DNA of 64,000 nt, from assembly GCF_040869045.1 (NCBI RefSeq), contig NC_090322.1:77895675-77959674 (forward strand), given 5' to 3'. The notes under the pieces are model-generated. The model searched no databases. It saw nothing but the letters and a program-made list of their open reading frames with translations, and was not told the origin of the DNA. Both the position numbers and the translations under genes were made by a program. Positions 1 to 9,930 of this stretch are shown piece by piece. Position 1 is the stretch's first letter. The number at the start of each line of letters is the position of its first letter. The stretch comes from Eurosta solidaginis. Taxonomy: Eukaryota > Arthropoda > Insecta > Diptera > Tephritidae.

Positions 1-1177
1 TTCTAAATTTTTTTTTTTTTTATTTTATTTCCGCACTTTCACTTTTAAAATGAAATATCTAAGTTATTAAATTCTAAATTATTTAAATTTTTGAGTGACT
101 TTCACAATAAGTATTCGAATTTCGTAATTGTAATTTTTTATGTAGTAATTTGCTTCTCTTATTTTTTTATAATTACTGTAAATGTTTTTGAAAGTTTTTC
201 TTTTTCCTTAAAAAAAATTGTTTTCGCTCATTACTTTCTAAATTTTTCAAATATGCGTTTTTAAGATGAAATTTCAAAATTTAGTAGATTTGAATTTTTT
301 GTTTTAAATATTTTTCTTAAATATATAAATATTTTCTTACATTAATTTCAGCTCCATCTCGATAAGTGTGTATTCTTCCCTTTTCCTGGCGGTACTCGTG
401 GTACACTGGCTTATACCTTGTTGCTGGGGTGGCTCCTTGGCTGGTATCGTCAGGGCGTCCGGGAAGTTTGTAAGTTTTCACTACCCCTTTTACGCCTCTT
501 CTTATAGGTATCGTTTAGTAATGCAAACTGGAATAATTTTTCTTTCGTAGCACTTTATTATTTGTGGTACTTATTGAAAGTTTTTTTCTACCGGTTTTCT
601 TTCAATTGTGGAACTTTTTTTGAAAGTTAATGCTATACTGGTGGCACTTTTGGAATTTTTTGATAACAGTTTCCTTCGCGGCACTTTATTAAGCTTATTA
701 ACGATTTTCCAACACTATAAGTTTACCAAGCCAAGCCTTTTAGCTCGGGCGCCAATTATTGTATCCTTTGTTAAGGTTACTAAAAAAATAATTTTTTTGG
801 GTCTCAAGACCTTTATTATTATTTATTCACTAATTTAATTATTGGTCGTAAGACCTTACTTTGTTACTCACTAATTAAAACTAAACGTTTACAACTAACT
901 GCTTACAACTGACTGACTTGAAATGGTAAATTAGTTCTAAATATAACTTAATTCTACCTGTGCCAGCATTATTTCGTTCGGCGCGTGGCGGATGTTGTTC
1001 CCAATTCAATTCCGGATGTCGTTCACAATATTTGTGTTTTTGCTGATCAGGCGTCTGGGCCTTTTCCTGTTTGCTTCAAAATTATTATTAAGTATTTTGA
1101 GCCATCGACTTGCGTATTGCTGACTAAGCTCTTTACATTAGCGTCAGCTCGAATGTTGACTTAGTTGGTGCTAACTT
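1..1177. other. AT-rich flank without recognised gene
   Basis: Very AT-rich. Only short open frames without recognisable motifs are present. One stretch near 350-470 is less AT-rich and is preceded by a TTTCAG and followed by a GTAAGT-like string, so a small exon cannot be excluded, but nothing identifies it. The outer Gypsy element should begin somewhere here, yet the sequence before 1178 does not resemble the matching part of the 3' LTR. Confidence 0.4.
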
Positions 1178-1486
1178 GCATGATACTTGTTTGTTTACTT
1201 TTGTCAATCAGTTGCATTTCGCAACGAACTAAGTAAATATGTATATATGTATATGAATATATGTATCTGAATAGTCCGTTGGCTTGTATACTGACTATAT
1301 ATGCATGGTTTGCTGACCTGCATATATAAATATATGTTGTACATTTAGTTTGTAAATATTAGTGTAAAGATGTACTACAGTGTATAAGAAATATTTGTAT
1401 AAAAAGAACGAATTTTGTTAAACAAAGGATCAATTTCTGTTTGAATATCAGAAGTCTATCAACAAAACGTTTATACTTTCATTTCA
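1178..1486 (+). repeat. 3' part of the 5' LTR of the outer Gypsy-type element
   Basis: This stretch is clearly homologous to the last part of the LTR at 43218-44582: both share TTTGTCAATCAGTTGCATTT, the GTTGGCTTGTAT motif, TGTTGTACATTTAGTTTGTAAA, and the closing ACTTTCATTTCA. It ends in CA directly before a primer-binding-like sequence at 1487. The copy lacks the MITE that interrupts the 3' LTR. Homology fades upstream of about 1178, so the U3 part is missing, replaced or highly diverged. Confidence 0.75.
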
Positions 1487-1502
1487 TGGCGATCCTGCCA
1501 GC
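1487..1502 (+). promoter_or_regulatory. Primer-binding-site-like sequence after the 5' LTR
   Basis: TGGCGATCCTGCCAGC follows the LTR terminal CA without spacer, the usual position of a tRNA primer site in LTR retrotransposons, and begins with TGG as expected for pairing to a tRNA CCA end. The same TGGCGATCCTGCCA string occurs twice on the minus strand in the leader at 45855-46110. Downstream, the leader repeats a CAGACTGCT motif. The tRNA species was not established. Confidence 0.6.
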
Positions 1503-1655
1503 TTTGATAAAAAGCAGACTGCTATTCCTGAAGCAGACTGCTGAAATCCTGGCAGCACTATTTTTTTAAACTAATAAAGTCCTGGCAAAAATTGCCTGTT
1601 ATATACTGAAGAAGATCCTGCCTCAATCCTAATTGGCAAACTGCTGGAGTCTACT

Positions 1656-2008
1656 ATGATCCTGACGTCAACCACAAGAGCATCAAAAATTTTGGATATT
1701 TGGATAACAAAAGAAGAGTTTGATGCCATCTTTGAAAAATGGCATAGACTCATCGTAGAAATAGAAAATAAAGTTGAAGCCCAAAATTCCCCAAAAGCCA
1801 CTGAAGAGGTTCCTCAAACCTCTACAGTTTTAAAGCAAAGTTCGTTGCCGAAGAGTATCGCCAACGGAACACGCTAAGAAAGCACGCGGATATTGAAATC
1901 CCTGCTCCAATAAAAAGAAAAGAAAAACGGGGAGGAAGAAAATTGCAAAAGAAAAAAGAATTGGCACAAATTTACCGTGCATTAAATTTCGCAATAAGAA
2001 CAAATTAA
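1656..2008 (+). pseudogene. Short gag-like ORF of the outer Gypsy element, frameshifted
   Basis: The frame opens with MILTSTTRASK, reads through a segment containing ITKEEFDAIFEKW, and stops at 1875. A second frame takes over near the SLPKSIAN region and gives a lysine/arginine-rich stretch (IPAPIKRKEKRGGRK) ending at 2008. A minus-strand ORF at 45029-45226 opens with a similar pattern (ITEEQFHEIFQKY), so this is a shared N-terminal protein of the two Gypsy elements. Its position after the primer site suggests the gag position, but it is far too short for a full gag and no capsid or zinc knuckle motif is visible. Identification as gag is positional inference. Confidence 0.45.
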
Positions 2009-2233
2009 TGTCCTTAGGCGTAAGAAATAAACAAAAATAATAATGTATAGATATAAACAAAACAAAAAAAAAATAAATACAAATTTTGGTCTTGCAATCA
2101 TTTTAACAGAAAGGTAAATAAAAAATTTTTCAAAATAGCATGGTGGAAAACCATACTGAATAGTAACATGATAGGTATTGCAGGATACGAAGTAGGTAAA
2201 TAAAATTCAGAAAATAAGGTATAAGAAAATAGA

Positions 2234-2413
2234 TTAGTAAAATTTGAACCAAAAGTCGAAATAGAAAAGAAAAATGTATCTGATATTCCTGACAATTGGC
2301 TGACTGCTTTCATTTGCGTGTTCATATTATTGATCGTCATAATGATAATCATAATTAAAAATTATATAAAAAATAATCTAAGACAATTAAATAGCGTACA
2401 AGAACGTATTTGA
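2234..2413 (+). pseudogene. Fragment ending in a single transmembrane helix, env-like
   Basis: A frame running to a stop at 2413 has a hydrophilic section, then about 20 hydrophobic residues (WLTAFICVFILLIVIMIIII) followed by a short lysine/asparagine-rich tail. That layout (stalk, one membrane span, short cytoplasmic tail) is what the C-terminus of a membrane glycoprotein looks like, as in errantivirus env genes. It lies between the gag-like ORF and a mid-RT fragment, which is not the normal place for env, so a rearrangement or internal deletion is implied. No signal peptide or fusion peptide is seen. Confidence 0.35.
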
Positions 2414-2455
2414 AAACTTCAATACGTTTGCTTCCCTTCTTTCCATTAACCCTAG

Positions 2456-3427
2456 GATATAACATCATTTACAGCAGAAGATGGTACATACCGTTTTAAA
2501 ATATTACTATATGGATTGAAAGTAGCCCCGAATTCATTTCAAAGAGTTATGACTTAGCATTCACAGGCCTGAAACCTTCACACGCATTTTTATACATGGA
2601 TGATTTAGTAGTATAAGGTTGTCCCGAAGAACACATAATAAAAAATTTACGAGACGTGTTTTCAACTTGTAGAAAATATAATTTAAAACTACATCCCGAC
2701 AAATGCTTATTTTTTAGTCAAGAAGTAACTTATCTAGGACATCAGTGCGCAAGTAAAGGAATTCTACCAGATCCAAGTAAATTCGAAATAGTTCAAAATT
2801 ATCCAACACCCACAACAGTGCGACGAAGTTAAACGATTTGTAGCTTTCTGTAATTATTACCGAAGATTCGTACCAAATTTCGCAGAATATTCAAGAATAT
2901 TAACTAGGCTTTGTAAAAAGAATGTTTCTTTCGATTGTACAGCAGAATGTCAAAAGGCTTTTGTCTATTTAAAAGAAGCATTAATTCGTCCAAATATTTT
3001 ACAATATCCCGATTTCAATAAAGAATTTTGTATAACAACAGATGCCAGGCTATGCCAATGGCGCAGTTCTTAGTCAAGAATGTGAAGGCAAACAATTACC
3101 AATTGCCTATGCGTCAAGATCGTTCACAAAAGGCAAAATTAATAAAGCAACAATAGAAAAAGAATTAGCCGAAATTGATTGGCCATAACTTATTTTAGAG
3201 CATACGTGTATGGCAGAAAATTTTTTATCAAAAGTGACCATCGACCTTTAACATACATGTTTTCAATGAAGAGCCCTTCATCAAAATTAACAACAGTTAG
3301 AATAGATTTAGAAGAATATGATTTTGAAGTGGAGTACATAGCTGGAAAAGAAAATTACGTAGCGGACGCATTATCGCGAATTAATATTAAAAATCTTAAA
3401 GAAATGTCAGTGGAAGCATGCAAAGTA
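2456..3427 (+). pseudogene. Gypsy pol fragment: C-terminal RT plus RNase H (outer element, 5' half)
   Basis: Reverse transcriptase motifs are visible in order: FKILLYGLKVAPNSFQR, the catalytic YMDD box, LKLHPDKC, VTYLGH, and the connection FCNYYRRFVPNF. RNase H follows with TTDA, and the C-terminal part (3179-3547) shows SDHRPLTYMF and VADALSRI. Stops and frameshifts interrupt it, for example directly after YMDDLVV. Protease and the N-terminal half of RT are missing. The frame is broken at 3427 by insertion of the Polinton and resumes, with the integrase region, at 41437. It is a typical 17.6/297-like Gypsy pol. Confidence 0.88.
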
Positions 3428-3623
3428 AGTAGTATGGAAATGCCGGTTCAAACTCAAATGGAGAAAGGAAAAATGAGAAAGGAAAGTATATACACACTGA
3501 CATACATATATGTAACCGCAAAACCGCAAATGTGTGTGTGTGTGTGAGAATTTTTTGAAACCGCAAATGTGTGTATGTGCGAGAGAATTTTGTGAACCCA
3601 GCAAGAAATCGAGCGACTACTCC
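3428..3623 (+). repeat. Left terminal inverted repeat of the Polinton (outer part)
   Basis: Inverted counterpart of 41209-41436. Shared segments, read inward, are the AGTA terminus, a purine-rich block (ATGGAGAAAGGAAAAATGAG), TACACACTGACATACATATA, a GT microsatellite, repeated GAGAATTTTTTGAAACCGCAAA units and finally GAGCGACTACTCC. After that the two ends diverge. The GT-rich part differs in copy number between ends. Confidence 0.9.
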
Positions 3624-3639
3624 CCCAACCCACCACCAC

Positions 3640-3890
3640 CCCCTCTTTTTTCCCGTTTGCAAAAAGGACCAGTTGGGCACCTGTAGGGACACAAAAGCGA
3701 CTCATCCCGGACTCATATTAGAGTAATCGATTTTCTTATGAATGCCTTTCGTCTGTAAAAACGCCCAGTTGGGCACCTGTAGGGGCACATAAGCGACTCT
3801 TCCGGACTCATCCTAGAGTAAGCGATTTTTTATGAATACCTATCGTCTGCAAAACGGACCATTCGGGAACCCGTAGGGGTAGATTGATCA
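3640..3890. repeat. Tandem repeat of about 110 bp, 2 to 3 copies
   Basis: The unit carries AGTTGGGCACCTGTAGGG, an AAGCGACTC motif, CGGACTCAT and TATGAATGCC(T)TTCGTCTG. Copies start near 3659, 3754 and (diverged) 3855. No coding potential. It sits directly inside the left Polinton terminus and has no counterpart at the right end. Confidence 0.75.
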
Positions 3891-3894
3891 TTTT

Positions 3895-4390
3895 TTTTAT
3901 CTTCTTATTAGGCTGTAAGTTTGTATGGTACATACTTACACATATGCATGTACGTGGTAATTTAATAAAACCGCAAACAAATATGAAGACTGGACAGTTT
4001 GTTTATCTTCTTATTAGGGCGTAAGTTTGTATGTACATACTTACACATATGCATGTACGTGAGAATTTCATTAAGCCACAAAATTTGTTTTTAGATTTTT
4101 AACTAAAGTGCATCTTTATAATGAAATTGTGGTTTCTTTATCAAACAGTCTTGCGGTTTTTGTTTTGTATTTTAATAAAACGTATTCTCACACTGATTAC
4201 AACCATCTGGGCTCCTTAAACATGACAGCATTTTTGGGAATGTATAAAACCATTTTATTTAATGCATACATTTTTATTAATTTTTCTAACACAATATGTA
4301 GGTATATGAGAATTTTATGAAACGGTAAATAATTTTGTTTATCTTCTTATTAGGGTGTAAGTTTGTATGCATGCATTTAGCTTAGAGCTT
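3895..4390. repeat. Tandem repeat array built on CTTCTTATTAGG
   Basis: Three copies of a unit with TTATCTTCTTATTAGG, GTAAGTTTGTATG and, in the first two, ACACATATGCATGTACGTG plus a GAGAATTT-like sequence similar to the terminal repeats. Copies start near 3898, 4002 and 4337, with about 210 bp of unrelated AT-rich DNA before the third. No gene is visible. Confidence 0.65.
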
Positions 4391-4511
4391 TATGTTTTAT
4401 GTTCCGACTGCAAGAAAAAAAGAGCTTAGACGTTCATCAATACAGGAGAGTATGGAGCTCAGATTTTAAAAGGGGCCCCCAAAATTTTTAAATGACCTCT
4501 CATATTTCTAA

Positions 4512-4563
4512 AGTATATATATATATATATATATATATAAGCGACTCTTATATATATATATAT
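4512..4563. repeat. TA dinucleotide repeat with a central hairpin
   Basis: Two runs of (TA)n flank AAGCGACTCTT, so the block reads as an imperfect palindrome able to fold with a CGACT loop. Simple-sequence DNA. Confidence 0.8.
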
Positions 4564-4584
4564 AGTTGAAAAGAAAAAGAGAAT

Positions 4585-4792
4585 AGGAGGCATTCTTGAA
4601 AGTCCAGAGGTTTTTTATAGACATTTCAATTTAGTTTACGATAATTGGCATTACATAAACGAGAGGCATTATATGAGCACGCTTTATACGATATAAATCC
4701 AACAATAATTCATGTTGATCGTTATTATCAAACATTGCATATGAAGGTTCAGTAATCGCAGACATGTCATCGTCATCGTCGTCAGCAGCAGT
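4585..4792 (+). pseudogene. Unidentified degenerate ORF, part upstream of the hAT insertion
   Basis: One frame gives GILESPEVFYRHFNLVYD and WHYINERHY; after frameshifts it continues with DINPTIIHVDRYYQTL and then an ADMSSSSSSAA serine run that ends at the hAT boundary. The frame resumes after the hAT element at 9931. The family was not recognised. The position inside the left Polinton arm suggests an old Polinton or host-captured gene, but that is only inferred from location. Confidence 0.35.
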
Positions 4793-5662
4793 CAGCGTTG
4801 ACAGATTGACGACGCCATCGTCATTTTGACGATTTTCAACTAGAATGACGCTTGGACGATTTTGTAATGAAAAATGGCGATTTAAGCCTGCCTTCTATGA
4901 CGGTCCATACATGACACAAAACCCATGCGAAAATATAAAACGACGGAATTTGTGCAAATGAAAATTTTGACATACACGGCTCAAAAACTCTGCGCAATAT
5001 TCATTTTTAATGTAGCGCAACAAATGAAACATGTGTTTTAATTGTATAAAAAAGGCACTAATTGTATAAAAAACACTACTTATTTTTCACAGTGCTGGCA
5101 ATTCACAGTATAAGTAGAAAAACTCGCACCAGAAGCGTTTATTTTCCATTGTATTTATAATATATATATTTTAGTTGCAAGACCATCTCAACTCATTGCA
5201 GCACTGCGCAATATTCATTTTTCAATTAGCGCAACAAATGAAACATGTGTTCTAATTGTATAAAAAATTATTATGTATTATTGAATTCGTGTGAATTCCT
5301 GTTACAAACTAGAGATGGTCCTTACGCCTTCGATATTAACATTTTTAAGCAACAATTACTGATGTTATATTATCAGAAACCAAAGGTAAACACACGAAGA
5401 AAAAAGCATGTGCAATATTTGCAGACATGCGTAAATATCAAAATCGTTTTGATTTTAGCGCAGTTCTCTAAGCAAATAGCGCAACCAGTGCACACACCGG
5501 GCAAATCCTTGTGCAAATTGGTAATTGGCACAAGGATACTTGAGTCGTGTAATTGGCGTATATGTAAGATTTATTTTAAATATTCAAAAATTCCAAAAAA
5601 TTACATATATTTAAAACTGAGATACAGGCTTTATTGCACATTGTATACCTTATACTAAAAAT

Positions 5663-5874
5663 ATGCTAGCTTTTGCTGCAGACGGAATCAATAACATGAC
5701 CGGCTCGAAGCATTCGGTCGCCCGAATTTTTGAAAAAGAAATTCCTAACTTAATTACTTTTAAATGTATATGTCATTCTTTGGCACTTTGCTCTTCGTAT
5801 GCCTGCTTAAAGCTACCCAGCAGTGTAGAAACATTGGTGCGCAATGTGTATAATTACGTTTGAATAGTTCTCAG
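5663..5874 (+). pseudogene. hAT transposase fragment (catalytic core start)
   Basis: Reads AFAADGINNMTGSKHSV, then a Phe/Glu-rich stretch and CICHSLALCSSYAC. This matches the hAT RNase-H-like core pattern D-G-x-N-N-M-x-G followed about 30 residues later by C-x-x-H-x-x-x-L. The frame is stopped just after YNYV (TGA where later copies have CGA), and the similarity ends at 5874. Residues from about CICHSLAL onward are duplicated at 7601-7710 and 11970-12080. Confidence 0.75.
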
Positions 5875-5939
5875 GTAAATAAATTCTACCTGTAAATACT
5901 TAATTTTACAATTTTTATTTAAAATTTTTTTACTTTTTT

Positions 5940-6377
5940 TTAGTATCCTAAAGAGAGTGTTCTGTCACCGTCCATAAATAGAATTTCACCCTCTGCTAAG
6001 GGCCATAAAGTGTCAATATCTTTTTCACAAAGTTGAACTGAGGCAGAAAAATTTCCTGCTTCAGTATCTGATACATCTATATTGCTAACAACCATTGTTA
6101 GGTTGTATCAATTAAAAAAATCCGGCTGCAGGCGCAGGTAATGCACCATCCCTTCGGTAATTTCGTCAAGCAGCTCTTGACGCTGCTGTGGATTCTGTAA
6201 AATTAGGCGCCATCGCACAAAATCATTACGAGGGGGATTATCCCTAATAATGTGTGCACTAACAATTACTAGTTTCAAGTTAAGAATATTAATCATATTG
6301 AGTCCTACTAGAATTTTGAATTTTGAGAAATTTAAAGTAGATCTGGTCTGGACTTTTATAGTAGAAGAATAGAACAA
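5940..6377 (-). pseudogene. Unknown conserved ORF of the Polinton terminal region, copy 1
   Basis: The minus frame contains MINILNLKLVIVSAHIIRDN, RNDFVRWRLILQNPQQRQ and LLDEITEGMVHYLRLQP, a stop (TGA) after PDFFN, then LTMVVSNIDVSDTEAG and CEKDIDTLWPLAEGEI before a terminal stop near 5941. A likely start is the Met of MINIL at 6296; an upstream in-frame Met lies at 6377. Four copies exist (also 10312-10748, 13885-14205 and, inverted, 40968-41210). The right-end copy has Cys in place of the stop. I do not recognise the family. The conserved frame in copies on both arms argues for a real Polinton gene rather than a chance ORF. Confidence 0.55.
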
Positions 6378-6520
6378 TAAAGTACTTTTTGTTTGTGATC
6401 TACTTGCAACATGTTACATTATTATAGGCAGCAAGGTATAATATAGTTGTGCGGTTTTATAAAATGACCACTCTTTTTTTTTAAATAACCTTTGTAATAA
6501 CATTTGCAAATGGAATATAT

Positions 6521-7121
6521 TGTGACGAATATGAGTGACACTAAGTGATACTCACATCCCTAGTCTGATGCTAAGTAAATAAAGTCACAACAACAATAAA
6601 GCAGACAGTCACTTGTATCTACATAAACGAATCAATCATTGTCTACACATATGTAGGTACACGCAGCTGAGAGCAACGCACAAGCACATGCAGATATCTT
6701 ATCTGAAATGCTCCTAAAGGTATGCAATTGTGATTGTGGAAGTGTCGCTCACACATACAAGCGCATGGGGTATGAGAGAAGCTATAAAAATTATACATCT
6801 GTAGTTGTAGCTGAGAAATTTATAACTAACTAAACAAATTCTGGAAGCGCCTAGAAGATACCACGAGGAAATCACAGAGTATAAAAGCATCAGCGGTAGA
6901 GGCGCTAAGGGCAGTTTCAGTTAAGCACGCTATCTGTCGGGCAATAGATCAGTTTCAGTTTGGTTATTAAGCCAGCTAGTTGCAAAGTATAAGTGTTATT
7001 GTGAAGTACTTTAATAAAGCCCATTTTTCCATTATTCAATATTGGAGTTATTTATTCAACAGTTTAGCGATACGAACTTAGCAAAAGGGCAAATAAGAGG
7101 ATTTGCAGTAAATTCGTTACA
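6521..7121 (+). repeat. LTR of Gypsy family 2, copy 1
   Basis: Begins TGTGACGAATATGAGTG and ends AATTCGTTACA. It is followed by ATTGGTGTCAGAAGAGG, a usual Gypsy primer-site position. It is preceded by GGAATATAT, the same flank as at copies 10912 and 16950, so these three were copied together rather than inserted independently. A TATA-like GAGTATAAAAGC lies near 6878. Confidence 0.9.
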
Positions 7122-7180
7122 ATTGGTGTCAGAAGAGGAATTGTTGAATAAATTCCGAAGACTGCGAATACAACAAGGAC

Positions 7181-7600
7181 ATGACAAAGTTCAGTGAATT
7201 GAAGATCCAGCAACTGAAGGAGTTGGAGAGCCGTGGGTTGAATACAACCGGCATTAAACTCGAACTTCAGGCACGACTACGAGAGGCAATGGAAGCAGGA
7301 GGAATTAACGTGGAAGAATATGTCTTTCATCTTGATGTCGACGAGACAACAAAAATTGAAGAGAAAAATGAAACATCGCAGACAGTTACGAGCACAGACT
7401 TGAACATGATTTTAGCTGCAATATCTGCTCAAACTACGACAGTGTCATCTCAACTAGCAGAACAGAAGACATATATGGCATCTCAACTGGAATCGCAAGA
7501 GACACGCATAACATCCAAGATGGAAACAGAACTGAAAGAACAAGAGGCACGCATAACAGTACAACTCGAAGCGCAAGAGACGCATATATCATCAAAACTC
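7181..7600 (+). pseudogene. Truncated gag N-terminus of Gypsy family 2, fused to hAT DNA (copy 1)
   Basis: The ORF starts about 60 bp after the LTR with MTKFSELKIQQLKELESRGL, then TTGIKLELQARLREAM. This matches the SAP-domain pattern of two amphipathic helices with a Gly-rich turn and RGL. A glutamine/glutamate-rich repetitive coiled-coil stretch follows (residues about 65-138, repeated QLESQETRITSK-like units). At 7600 gag stops matching family members and joins hAT sequence; the frame runs on for 16 hAT-derived codons and stops at 7651. The same fusion is at 11550-12020. The complete version is at 17571 onward. Confidence 0.8.
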
Positions 7601-9442
7601 TTAAATGTATATGTCATTCTTTGGCACTTTGCTCTTCGTATGCCTGCTTAAAGCTACCCAGCAGTGTAGAAACATTGGTGCGCAATGTGTATAATTACGT
7701 TCGAATAGTTCTCAGAGAAGTACTTACTCAATTGAAAAATATAATTGCGCTATTGCAATTGCAGCCAAAAAAGATGCTACATCCATGTCACACTCGCTGG
7801 CTATCCTTAGAGGCAGTAGTATACAGAGTATTAGAACTATATGAGCCATTAAAAATATTTTTAACTTCGCTGTTAATGTTGACAAAATAGACAGTGCAAA
7901 AACCATTCTTGATAACTTGGATGATATGAATGAAATTTATCTCTCCATCCTGAAGTATATCCTTCAAAATATTAATAACGTTAATAAAATTTTCTAGAGT
8001 GAGGGGCTTCAGGTACATAATATGTATTCAGAAATAAAAATACTTTATTTAAGTCTGGGTGCGAGTTCGCCTAAATTTTAGGTACCTAAACTAATATCCC
8101 AATGGAACTTTCCAGCACTGCAATAATTTAGGAAAAAGCTGTCAAAACTGTGCGAGTTGATTTGAAAACCTAAACTGTTTATTTCTGTTAAGAAAATAAT
8201 AACAATACGGGAAATTTGGTATTTTTGATGCGTTTTCACGCTTAATTAGAAAACAGAGGTCAATTAGGGTCCGCGGTAAGTACCTATCCCAAGATAGCAG
8301 TTCAAGAAAATGCAGTGGCTTCGTTTTGTGAGGCTTTTTCGGACATAGTGGAGCACGTGCACAATGACCTTCTCCACAATCTCGAATTCAATAGTGTGAT
8401 GTTGGTACGCCTCCAATAACTTCTTTAGGCCAATCAGTGTACTTCGCTGCCAAATATGTTCAGATTGCGGTCCATATTTGAGAAGGATCCAATTCTTGTG
8501 TCGCCAACATCAGCTTGAACAAAATTGAGCTCACCATCACGTACAATCGATCGGACCTTCATCGCAGCAGGAATCATCGCTCTATGATCTATGATTTACT
8601 TAAATTGAATGAACAAGAGCCATTTATTTGCATACACAATACTGAAAAATCAATATTTTTGTTTTTGAAATTTGACATTTGAATTTAGGTTGAAAAGTAT
8701 GCTCCAAAAAATTCTAAATTTTTATTTTCCACTGCCTTACCGACAGTTTCCAGTGATTTAGGTTTTTTTCCTCTAGGTAGAAATTTAGGTCAACTCGCAC
8801 CCAGCCCAAGTATATTATATAATTTTGAAAATCCGGACTATGTTACATTATACAACATAGAAATTATAGATTATAAAAAAATTTCAAATATATTGCAAAG
8901 TGCTCAGATTTATAGGAGTTTTTTGCGATGGATAAGCTTATCGCCTCTAACATTTCCGAGCAAGGAGAAGGCAAATTTAAACCAAATTTGATTATTTTTT
9001 ATATTGAAATGTGTGATCAAATTAGAAAGCGCTTTGATTTTATAATATTGTTCTACAAAACTTAAGTTTCATGGATCCCAAAGAAGTTGCTAGAAAAAAC
9101 CGATTCTTTGCATATTGTCTTGCAATAATCGATCAGAAAATTGTGCAGGATATTGATAGCGAGTATAGGGAATTAAAGTTTTTAGAATTTAAGACATATT
9201 TTGAAGACATTTCTAAGGTTCCTCCAGAAGTTTTTTTGGAAAACTGTTTCTACTATCAAAAGAGCTGACTCTATATACGCTTTTTCTAATTTATGTGCTT
9301 GCCACACTCTTCAGCGAATGTAGAACGAATTTTTTCTAAAATAAATTTAAACAAAACAAAAATTCGAAACCGTCTGGAAACTGATACATTAAAAGGAATA
9401 TTGCTAGTCCAAGATTATTTAAAATTGAAGAACTTTTCCTAA
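7601..9442 (+). pseudogene. hAT transposase C-terminal half (copy 1), interrupted by a MITE
   Basis: The first part (to 7890) reads ALCSSYACLKLPSSVE and HPCHTRWLSLEAVVYRVLE, the CHTRWLSL motif being typical for this hAT group. After a frameshift the frame continues toward the MITE at 8055. Beyond the MITE, from 8928, come IEMCDQIRKRF and MDPKEVARKNRFF, and finally the hAT dimerisation motif SSANVERIFSKINL plus NRLETDTLKGILL, ending at 9442. Several frameshifts make it inactive. Confidence 0.8.
8055..8804. mobile_element. MITE with long imperfect inverted termini, copy 1
   Basis: Left end CTGGGTGCGAGTTCGCCTAAATTT; right end is the complement of CTGGGTGCGAGTTGACCTAAATTT. The hAT coding sequence is split here, with AAGT on both sides (8051-8054 and 8808-8811, two or three extra bases before the right one). 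No coding capacity. The second copy at 12432-13175 is part of the tandem duplication and has a 10-bp deletion in the left terminus. Confidence 0.75.
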
Positions 9443-9930
9443 TATATTGAACAGCAAATAAATATGCTAAAAAAATGAACGCGAATATGTAAAACTAAGA
9501 AACTAAAATGATATAGGAAACGAGATTCGATTCGAGCTCAAAAAAAAAAAGAAAAAGAAAAAGAATTGTTAAAATTACTGAAAACAAGTACCTTTTGTAT
9601 GTAATACAAAATTTATCTTTTAAGACGTTTTTGTTATTTATAAAATAAAATGAAATGAATTAAAAACGATTTTATATGTTGTATGTGGCAACAAAAAATA
9701 ACAATCAAAGACAGTTTTCAGAAAAGCGCTTTTAAAGTTAATATTGTTGAATGAAATCCGGTGATCTCATTTCGGTTTCCGGGGTATACAATCGTACGTC
9801 CTCTGCTAATAACCCAACTTCGTCCTAACTCAAATTTGGTTGTTATTGGTTGTTGCCATAAATATGACGATTTTTGACGATTTTTTGGGCGGCGTCTGAC
9901 GACTTGGAAAAAAAATATATGGCAACGCTG

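Larger units (their letters stand above)
5875..9480. repeat. Tandem segmental duplication, unit 1
   Basis: Starts at GTAAATAAATTCTACC and contains, in order, an intron-like tract, the minus-strand unknown ORF, a Gypsy LTR, a truncated gag and the right half of hAT with its MITE. The same order recurs at 10206-13865 at an offset of about 4.37 kb, with very high identity. The two units are separated by the hAT 3' end and the downstream part of the unidentified ORF. Confidence 0.85.
4793..9930 (+). mobile_element. hAT DNA transposon, degraded and internally expanded
   Basis: The ends are inverted: CAGCGTTGACAG at the left and CAACGCTG at the right, with further similarity in the subterminal GACGA-rich sequence. 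The flanks are GCAGCAGT (4785-4792) and GGAGCAGT (9931-9938), an 8-bp duplication with one mismatch, as expected for hAT. It encodes the + strand hAT transposase fragments at 5663-5874 and 7601-9442. Between those lies a 1.7-kb block (5875-7600) with Polinton-terminal and Gypsy LTR/gag DNA, and the right half is interrupted by a foldback-type MITE (8055-8804). Confidence 0.75.

Noticed and set aside
370..560. Possible host exon bounded by TTTCAG and GTAAGT
   Set aside because: No homology recognised and the frame is short; kept only as a remark in the flank entry.
3525..3545. GT-rich tract as a telomere-like or CRISPR-like repeat
   Set aside because: A dinucleotide microsatellite within the Polinton terminus; no spacers of constant size.
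5245..5658. 137-codon ORF in the hAT left part
   Set aside because: Lysine/tyrosine-rich, no recognised motif, not in frame with the transposase; probably non-coding subterminal DNA.
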